A stretch of 20,367 nt of DNA from an uncultured Bacteroidaceae bacterium (lineage in GTDB: Bacteria; Bacteroidota; Bacteroidia; Bacteroidales; Bacteroidaceae), in NCBI GenBank assembly GCA_904502185.1, contig CAJGDX010000030.1, positions 1 to 20,367 on the forward strand, given 5' to 3'. Below, one piece after another: positions 15,463 to 20,367 of this stretch; position 1 is the first letter of the stretch; each line of letters begins with the position of its first letter. The notes beneath the pieces were generated by a model that saw only the letters and a program-made list of their open reading frames with translations, did not search any database and was not told where the DNA came from. The position numbers were made by a program, and so were the translations under genes.

Positions 15463-15470
15463 CGAAGATA
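15463..15470 (-). promoter_or_regulatory. -7 box for the small lipoprotein gene
   Basis: The minus strand reads TATCTTCG, one base off consensus, 35 bases before the ATG. The -33 position is occupied by T-rich sequence with no clean TTTG at 19-20 bases. Confidence 0.45.
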
Positions 15471-15480
15471 CGCAATTTAA

Positions 15481-15512
15481 TCAAAAAAAACGGAACATCA
15501 GTCAAAAAAAAC
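15481..15512. repeat. Direct repeat TCAAAAAAAAC, 21-base period
   Basis: TCAAAAAAAAC occurs at 15481-15491 and again at 15502-15512, exactly 21 bases apart, about two DNA turns. It lies just upstream of the lipoprotein -7 box and just past the TIR gene. Phased A-tracts of this kind bend DNA and can act as an upstream promoter element. Confidence 0.5.
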
Positions 15513-15529
15513 AGGAAGGCTATTAAATT

Positions 15530-16186
15530 TTATTTCAGCAACCACTCCATCAATGCGACAACTGCAGCTGTCAGCACTATGCCCACAATGAAAGCCTCCA
15601 TCAGATGATGCGACTTTTTCTGTACAGGCAATGCAGAGATATCCTCCTTCGTACCATTGACAATTTTGCCGTCATTCTTTTTGGTATCACCCTTTTTTGA
15701 ATCGTTATTTTGTTCGGCTGCAACCTCCTCCGGCGCCACGTTCACCTCCTTCAACACCTCTGAGGGGTGAAGAACTGACTCAATGGGCATGCCAAACATA
15801 TTGCATATCTGCTCGTACACCACCGGGAAGCTATCCTCGACATTGCCGAGGGCACTCACGCAGGTGGTATTTCTCAGATACGTGGCCTTATCCTCGGAAT
15901 AAGGTGCAGAGGTCAGACACAACGTAAGAATGGGTGTACCCGATGCCCCTAATGAAGCAAGTTCCCTGTTGAGCCACACCTGCGAATTATAGCTATCTGA
16001 ATAAATGACCAATGCCATTCGGCTCATTTCTATTGCAGCTGCAATGCCATTTGCCCATGCAACATCGGCAGGAATATCTCTGTGAACAACAAAACAATTC
16101 ACATTGTAATACTCAAGATATGCCGCCAGACGCTCCACCATTTCACGCTCCTGGGCAGAGTAGCTTATCAATACATCATATTGCAT
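15530..16186 (-). CDS. TIR-domain protein with C-terminal membrane anchor
   Basis: The 218-residue protein begins directly with a TIR domain (about residues 1-130): box 1 YDVLISYS (3-10), the RDIPADVAW loop (36-44), then VIYSDSYNSQVWLNREL. Glu75, four residues after Trp71, sits where bacterial and SARM1-type TIR domains carry the NAD-cleaving glutamate, so NADase or cyclic-ADPR-synthase activity is plausible. A charged, low-complexity linker (about 150-192) follows, then one hydrophobic helix (about 197-216) and a Lys end: a tail anchor with the TIR domain facing the cytoplasm. No sensor domain such as TPR, STAND or SAVED is fused, and no known defence partner adjoins. It lies between a terminator and a small lipoprotein gene. 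Its role is unknown; immune effector or signalling adaptor are both possible. Confidence 0.85.
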   Translation of the reverse strand: MQYDVLISYSAQEREMVERLAAYLEYYNVNCFVVHRDIPADVAWANGIAAAIEMSRMALVIYSDSYNSQVWLNRELASLGASGTPILTLCLTSAPYSEDKATYLRNTTCVSALGNVEDSFPVVYEQICNMFGMPIESVLHPSEVLKEVNVAPEEVAAEQNNDSKKGDTKKNDGKIVNGTKEDISALPVQKKSHHLMEAFIVGIVLTAAVVALMEWLLK

Positions 16187-16212
16187 TTTCTTATCTATTT
16201 TTGAGAATTAAA

Positions 16213-16245
16213 TTTTAAGGGTTGTGTCAAGCACAACCCTTAAAA
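16213..16245 (-). terminator. Hairpin terminator between the DUF4595-like and TIR genes
   Basis: TTTTAAGGGTTGTG (16213-16226) and CACAACCCTTAAAA (16232-16245) form a perfect 14-bp stem with a five-base loop. It begins five bases after the stop codon of the lipoprotein gene. An AT-rich tract, not a pure T-run, follows on the minus strand, so some read-through into the TIR gene is possible. Confidence 0.75.
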
Positions 16246-16250
16246 ACAAT

Positions 16251-17093
16251 TTATTCCTTATATGTTATCACATATCTGCGACCATCGGAGTTGGAGTAAG
16301 CAATGGGGTAACCCTCGCTATCCATTTCCCACTCACCATCGGGGAGATTAATGCCACGGGCACCAAACATGCCGAATGCTCCCAGCTGGAAGGGTGCATA
16401 GACTGCACTGTTTGGATAATAGACAATAGCCTCGATAATGTTATATCCGAAGAAAGAAGCAAAATCGAAGTTTGTCTTATTAATCTTCTGAGTATAAGAA
16501 TATTTTCTTGCGCCCTCCTCGGCATTGCCAATAGAGTCCAGACGATAGGCACTGATGATATTATTGTTTCTATCGTGCTTCAGCTCAAACTCCTCGCCAC
16601 CATCGACATATGCCTTTTTCAGCAACATACCCTGATATTCGCAAGAGAAGATATTGAACTGCGACAAAACGCCATCCCTGTTGAAGGCACCAGAATAGTT
16701 CTGATTGGAAACTGAGTTCCAATCCTCGTTACCGGGGAACTCATTCTCCTGACGACATTTGATTGTGAGAGCCTCACCATCGAAATAGTATTTCGCATTG
16801 ACAGTTGTGTTGCACAACTTTTTACCTACACCCGAAATATTGGGAAAGAATTTCCATTTACTGTTTACCTCCTTGATGCGGTTCTGAGCATCGTAAAGAA
16901 ATTCGTATCTATACTCACAATCCTTTCCGTCGGCACTCTTCTGTGTCATGGTAATTGCAGACACCATCTTGTCGTAAGCCTCGGGCACATAGTACGACTC
17001 GGCAGTGTCGGCATTGTAGCTATCATCGCTACATCCTGCTGCGAACAGACACAGAAGGAGTGCATTGAATATATTCAAAAATCTAATCTTCAT
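16251..17093 (-). CDS. Surface lipoprotein, DUF4595-like
   Basis: The gene encodes a 280-residue lipoprotein with a signal peptide and lipobox FAAGC (Cys21). The residues after the cysteine, Ser-Asp-Asp-Ser, match the acidic export signal that sends lipoproteins to the cell surface in Bacteroidales. The mature part is rich in beta strands with YD-repeat-like pieces such as YEFLYDAQNRIKEV, FNRDGVLSQF and KHDRNNNI, as in DUF4595-type proteins of this order. The assignment to that family is from memory of its style and is tentative. The start codon overlaps the stop of the nucleotidase-like gene by one base (TAATG), so translation is probably coupled and the two proteins likely work together at the envelope. 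Confidence 0.75.
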   Translation of the reverse strand: MKIRFLNIFNALLLCLFAAGCSDDSYNADTAESYYVPEAYDKMVSAITMTQKSADGKDCEYRYEFLYDAQNRIKEVNSKWKFFPNISGVGKKLCNTTVNAKYYFDGEALTIKCRQENEFPGNEDWNSVSNQNYSGAFNRDGVLSQFNIFSCEYQGMLLKKAYVDGGEEFELKHDRNNNIISAYRLDSIGNAEEGARKYSYTQKINKTNFDFASFFGYNIIEAIVYYPNSAVYAPFQLGAFGMFGARGINLPDGEWEMDSEGYPIAYSNSDGRRYVITYKE

Positions 17094-18862
17094 TATTTTG
17101 TAACATCAAAAGGTTCATCGTCGTAGTGAATAGTGTTTTTGAAATAAATACCCGTAAGAGTCTTCATCTCATTCTCCTTCACACTCTTCATCCATGCAGC
17201 AGGCTGCAAAGTCCAGTTGGTCATGGGCTTCATTGCTACATTCTTGTTCTCTTTGATGTAATCGTAAACAAGTTCAACGAGGTCTTTTTCGCTGACAGCA
17301 ACAACGCGCTCCAACATCTGGTTGGGCTTAATACCTGCACCAAGGTTCACACAAAGGTTGGCATTCATTATGTAATCCTCGCCAACAGCCACAGTGTACT
17401 CCTTCTTCATATCAAAGGGTTTACCGTTAGCCAGTCCCAACACCTGCACGCGATCATCCTTTTTGCTCTTGTTCACATGAACATTGTAGCGCAGACCGGC
17501 AACAGACTCAACCACCTTGCAATTCTCAGCAAGTTTCTTCTTATCAAAATCATATCTCAGCAGCTCGCTATCCTTGTTTTCAAGAGTATTGTAATAGCGA
17601 TAAGCACTGAACTTGAGAATCTCGTAAATCTCGCTACCTGTCATCTTCACAGTATAGAGTTTACCACGACCGGGGTAAAGGCTGCGCATGTATGCCGCAG
17701 AAATCTCACCCGAAGGATAACCGCCGTTAATGTCATGAGGATGTGCCAAAGAGAGGTCGGCACCAGTGTACTTCAACTGAACATTATGTATAAAGTTCAT
17801 GAACGCCGAAGGACCGAACAGAGCATCCACTGCCTTGGCATCGCCATCAATTTTAGCAAAAGGAGCATTCAACATCTTGCGAAGTTCTGTACCGAAGGGA
17901 CGGATAAATGCAACATACTCCTTGTCGTATTCACGTGCAATCATTGACTTTATTGCAACGTCAACCATTTTGTTCTCGAATCCCTTGCCGGTAGGCTCTG
18001 CTGTGATAGTAATATCAACAACATACATTCCGCGACGTCCGGGAGAAGCCAGCACAACCTTTTTACCATCGATGCTCTCCACAGTACGTGAACGGCGCAT
18101 ACCATCGTGACCGCAAACCACAGCATCGAAGCCGGAAACGTTGCGAACGATTGTGACAGCCATATTCTCACGCGATTTTGTACGTTTCGACACAGAAGAT
18201 GCACCCATGTGGAAAAGACCTATAATAGCATCGGGCTGTTCGTTCTTCTTGATAGTCTCAATCCATTTTCTTGCAGCAGCCTCGGCGTCAACAACCTTCA
18301 CACCCTGCATATATGATTCGTTCATATATTTGTCGGCCCATTCGGTGATAAGACCAAGGAAAGCAATCTTCATGCCATTGCGCTCAACCACTGCGTAGGG
18401 TTTGTACACAGGCTCGCCGCTTGCTGCATCCACAAGGTTAGCACACACAGCTGCGCCCTTCATCTCCTTTACATAGCGCGATACAAGTTCCTTACCCTGT
18501 GCAAGGTCGCCCTCACCAATACTATAAACCTCACAACCAAGAGCGTTCATAGCAGTTGCAGAGAACATCTTATCGGCACCCTCGGCACTATTCAGATACA
18601 TGCTCAAAGGCCAACCCGAAAGCATATCACCATTGTCCACAAAGACAACACCCTGCTCGCCAGCGTTAGCCTTAAGTTCCTTCAAATACGAAGCAACAGC
18701 AACAGCACCACCACGAGCATCCTGTGAGTTCTTGTAATCATAAGCAAAAATAGAATTCTCAAGGTCAGAGGTAGCCACCACCGAAACCTTTACAGGCTCA
18801 GGCTTACAAGAAGCCATAAGCATTACAACGCCAAGCGTCATCCAAAAAAAGATACGTTTCAT
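17093..18862 (-). CDS. 5'-nucleotidase-family lipoprotein with degraded metal site
   Basis: The gene encodes a 589-residue lipoprotein (signal peptide, lipobox ending at Cys19) with the UshA layout: an N-terminal metallophosphatase domain (about 25-300) and a C-terminal 5'-nucleotidase domain (about 330-555, with KMTGSEI and the preceding ADLSLAHP). The fold is recognisable, but the dinuclear metal site is altered: the first motif reads D33-L-E35 instead of DxH, the GNH(D/E) motif reads G116-E-G-D119, and GHxH reads G251-H-D-G254. Asp33, Asp79, His218 and His252 remain. Catalysis is therefore doubtful, or uses a different metal arrangement. It may bind nucleotides or sugar nucleotides instead of cutting them. 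It is first in a leftward transcript with a perfect -7 box and a 170-base leader, and overlaps the next lipoprotein gene. Confidence 0.85.
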   Translation of the reverse strand: MKRIFFWMTLGVVMLMASCKPEPVKVSVVATSDLENSIFAYDYKNSQDARGGAVAVASYLKELKANAGEQGVVFVDNGDMLSGWPLSMYLNSAEGADKMFSATAMNALGCEVYSIGEGDLAQGKELVSRYVKEMKGAAVCANLVDAASGEPVYKPYAVVERNGMKIAFLGLITEWADKYMNESYMQGVKVVDAEAAARKWIETIKKNEQPDAIIGLFHMGASSVSKRTKSRENMAVTIVRNVSGFDAVVCGHDGMRRSRTVESIDGKKVVLASPGRRGMYVVDITITAEPTGKGFENKMVDVAIKSMIAREYDKEYVAFIRPFGTELRKMLNAPFAKIDGDAKAVDALFGPSAFMNFIHNVQLKYTGADLSLAHPHDINGGYPSGEISAAYMRSLYPGRGKLYTVKMTGSEIYEILKFSAYRYYNTLENKDSELLRYDFDKKKLAENCKVVESVAGLRYNVHVNKSKKDDRVQVLGLANGKPFDMKKEYTVAVGEDYIMNANLCVNLGAGIKPNQMLERVVAVSEKDLVELVYDYIKENKNVAMKPMTNWTLQPAAWMKSVKENEMKTLTGIYFKNTIHYDDEPFDVTK

Positions 18863-18978
18863 TTTGTCGTTATTTATTTAATTATACTATTTTACATATT
18901 CAATTACTCCTCTTTAAGAGGATATAGATTCAACTGCGTCAACAGTTGCAGGCGAAAGAGTTTAAAAATATTGCGAAC

Positions 18979-19005
18979 GAAACATTAAAACTGCTTTAAT
19001 GTTTC
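18979..19005 (-). promoter_or_regulatory. 11-bp hairpin in the operon leader
   Basis: GAAACATTAAA (18979-18989) and TTTAATGTTTC (18995-19005) match perfectly around ACTGC. It lies about 25 bases past the predicted transcription start of the leftward operon, so it would be at the 5' end of the mRNA. It may stabilise the message or be an operator. Confidence 0.55.
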
Positions 19006-19037
19006 ATAGTGAGCGCAGTATATCTTCGTCTAAACGA

Positions 19038-19045
19038 CAAAGATA
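19038..19045 (-). promoter_or_regulatory. -7 box of the nucleotidase-like operon
   Basis: The minus strand reads TATCTTTG, a full match to TAnnTTTG. The -33 position holds a T-rich tract (TTTT) at 19 bases. The resulting leader is about 170 bases long. Confidence 0.7.
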
Positions 19046-19144
19046 CGACATTCCCGCGAAAAGAAAAAAACGTTTCTTATTTTTTAGAAGCTGTTTTAAT
19101 TTTTATTTTCATAAGATAAGCAATGCTTCGAAATAATACTCAAA

Positions 19145-19152
19145 TAAGTTTG
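19145..19152 (+). promoter_or_regulatory. Candidate -7 box for the J-protein gene
   Basis: TAAGTTTG fits TAnnTTTG, but no TTTG lies 19-21 bases before it, and the resulting leader would be about 135 bases. In DNA this AT-rich, chance matches are expected. Confidence 0.3.
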
Positions 19153-19290
19153 ATACTTTACTCTCTGTTTGCACTATCATTTTTATTTGATTGGTAATAA
19201 TTCTTCTAATTAAATTAAAACTACATTTTAAACAGACAAACTAATGAAAGCATAAATTGTTTATACACAAAGACCAACACCAGAAGCACA

Positions 19291-20166
19291 ATGGCATACA
19301 TAGATTATTACAAGATACTGGGCATCGACAAGAACGCCACTCAGCAGGAGATACGAAAAGCCTACCGACAGAAAGCCAAGAAGTACCACCCCGACCTGAA
19401 CAAGGAGGACCCGCATGCACAGGAACATTTTCAAGCCATCAACGAGGCAAACGAAGTACTAAGCGACCCCGAGAAGCGTAAGAAATACGACGAGTACGGC
19501 GAAAACTGGAAACATGCCGACGAGTACGAAGCGCAACGACGTCAACAAGCGGCAAACGCAAACTACGGTGGTTACGAGTTTGGCAGTTTCAGTGGCGGCG
19601 GCTTCAGTGACTTTTTCGAAGAACTGTTCGGCAACAGTTTCGGCAGAGGCAGACAACGACAAGCATCACGTGGCACCGACTACGAAAGCATCATCACACT
19701 GCCGCTGCGCGACACAACCACCACCCACAAACAGATAATAACCGTCGACAATAGGAAAATACGCATAACTATACCCGCCGGCATTGCCGATGGTCAAAAG
19801 ATACGCCTCAAGGGACACGGCGGTACATCCAGCGACGGCAACAACGGCGACCTGTACATAACCTTCCACATAGAACCCGACCCGCAGTTCACACGCGTCG
19901 GGAATGACCTATACACTACCGCCACAATAGACATCTACACTGCCCTACTAGGCGGCGAGGCAGTAATCCCCACCCTCGATGGCACCGTTCGCATGCAGAT
20001 AAAGGCTGGAACACAGACGGACAGCAAGTTACGGCTACGCGGGAAAGGAATGCCCATATACAAAAGTCCCGACAAGTATGGCGACCTTATCGTTACGCTA
20101 AAGATAAAGCTGCCAACACTGAACGAACGTCAGAAAGAGTTATTACGACAGATACGCGACGCATAA
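19291..20166 (+). CDS. CbpA-like J-domain co-chaperone (class B)
   Basis: The gene encodes a 291-residue DnaJ-type co-chaperone that stimulates the ATPase of DnaK and delivers clients. The J domain covers residues 1-70 with the essential HPD at 33-35. A Gly/Phe-rich linker with GGYEFGSFSGGGFSDFFEELFG follows (about 90-118), then two beta-sandwich client-binding domains (about 130-285). The cysteine-rich zinc domain of true DnaJ is absent, which makes this a class B protein like CbpA. The start ATG at 19291 gives the standard MxxxDYYxxLG N-terminus. The modulator gene cbpM (MerR-like), often found after cbpA, is missing; the rRNA operon follows instead on the other strand. A short inverted repeat at 20194-20240 lies after its stop. 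Confidence 0.92.
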   Translation: MAYIDYYKILGIDKNATQQEIRKAYRQKAKKYHPDLNKEDPHAQEHFQAINEANEVLSDPEKRKKYDEYGENWKHADEYEAQRRQQAANANYGGYEFGSFSGGGFSDFFEELFGNSFGRGRQRQASRGTDYESIITLPLRDTTTTHKQIITVDNRKIRITIPAGIADGQKIRLKGHGGTSSDGNNGDLYITFHIEPDPQFTRVGNDLYTTATIDIYTALLGGEAVIPTLDGTVRMQIKAGTQTDSKLRLRGKGMPIYKSPDKYGDLIVTLKIKLPTLNERQKELLRQIRDA

Positions 20167-20193
20167 TAGGAAACTCTTACGCATGAAAGGATA

Positions 20194-20240
20194 TATATAC
20201 CGTCCCTCTTCAAGAGCGAATTACATCATTGCGGTATATA
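20194..20240. repeat. Nested inverted repeat between the J-protein gene and the rRNA terminator
   Basis: TATATACCG (20194-20202) and CGGTATATA (20232-20240) are complementary. Inside the 29-base spacer sits a small palindrome, CTCTTCAAGAG (20206-20216). No T-run follows on the plus strand, so it is not a standard terminator for the J-protein gene, although it may end that transcript. Confidence 0.45.
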
Positions 20241-20241
20241 C

Positions 20242-20282
20242 AAAAAAAGAGTTCTCTCAGCTCGATTGAACTGAAAGAACTC
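20242..20282 (-). terminator. rRNA operon terminator
   Basis: On the minus strand, GAGTTCTTTCAG and CTGAGAGAACTC pair over 12 bases with one G-U pair and a ten-base loop, followed by seven T's (20248-20242). It lies 11 bases after the 5S rRNA 3' end and is a strong intrinsic terminator for the leftward rRNA operon. Confidence 0.9.
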
Positions 20283-20293
20283 ACTGAAAAAAA

Positions 20294-20367
20294 GTGGCGA
20301 CGACCTACTCTCCCACAACTAAATGCAGTACCATCGGCGCGGTTGGGCTTAACTTCTCTGTTCGGGA
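20294..20367 (-). rRNA. rrf: 5S ribosomal RNA, 3' part (cut by window end)
   Basis: The minus strand contains the conserved 5S core GAACAGAGAAGTTAAG, then GATGGTACTGC and the closing GGGAGAGTAGGTCGTCGCC. About 74 bases are present; the 5' third lies beyond the window. The 3' end is set from the loss of 5S-like sequence before the T-run. The 23S and 16S genes should lie to the right. Confidence 0.93.

Larger units (their letters stand above)
18863..19290. other. Divergent intergenic region with structured leader
   Basis: These 428 bases hold no gene. They contain the promoter of the leftward nucleotidase-like operon (19038-19045) and three inverted repeats within its roughly 170-base leader: TCCTCTT/AAGAGGA (18908-18922), CAACTG/CAGTTG (18931-18948) and an 11-bp perfect hairpin (18979-19005). 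The right half (19050-19290) is very AT-rich and must include the promoter of the J-protein gene; the best -7 match there is TAAGTTTG at 19145-19152, without a clear -33 box. Confidence 0.6.

Noticed and set aside
19021..19028. Plus-strand TATCTTCG as a promoter for the J-protein gene
   Set aside because: It is 260 bases from the gene with no -33 box at the right distance, inside the leftward promoter region.

Overview
This window looks like ordinary chromosome from a Bacteroidota organism, most likely of the order Bacteroidales. The evidence is the promoter style (-7 boxes of the TAnnTTTG type, best seen before pgk), lipoproteins with Bacteroidales-type export signals, the absence of strong Shine-Dalgarno sites, and the gene order pheS-nth-pgk. 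I cannot name a genus from the sequence alone.

Layout. Positions 1-429 hold no convincing gene, only palindromes and a leftward terminator. A leftward block (430-3169) reads murB, then a PhnP-like metallo-beta-lactamase-fold hydrolase, then an EamA-type exporter. A divergent promoter region (about 3207-3296) separates it from a rightward block: pheS, nth, pgk with its own promoter and terminator, a large TPR protein, then the pair aspT-aspD, then a small unknown protein. ligA converges on that protein across a shared hairpin terminator. Next comes a leftward accessory-looking block. In transcription order it holds a lipoprotein of the 5'-nucleotidase family with a degraded metal site, a lipoprotein that overlaps it as TAATG, a terminator, a tail-anchored TIR-domain protein and a small lipoprotein. 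The right end carries a CbpA-like J-protein and the 3' part of a leftward 5S rRNA with its terminator, so an rRNA operon lies just beyond the window.

How the genes work together. murB, ligA, pheS, nth and pgk are housekeeping genes. The aspT-aspD pair would take up aspartate, decarboxylate it to alanine and export the alanine, a cycle known in other bacteria to build proton motive force. An 11-bp inverted repeat embeds the aspT start codon and suggests control of this pair by RNA structure or by a repressor.

The least ordinary material is at 15005-19290: the membrane-anchored TIR protein with an intact candidate NADase glutamate, the nucleotidase-like lipoprotein that has lost several canonical metal ligands, and a hairpin-rich leader in front of it. 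No prophage, insertion sequence, CRISPR array or tRNA was seen.
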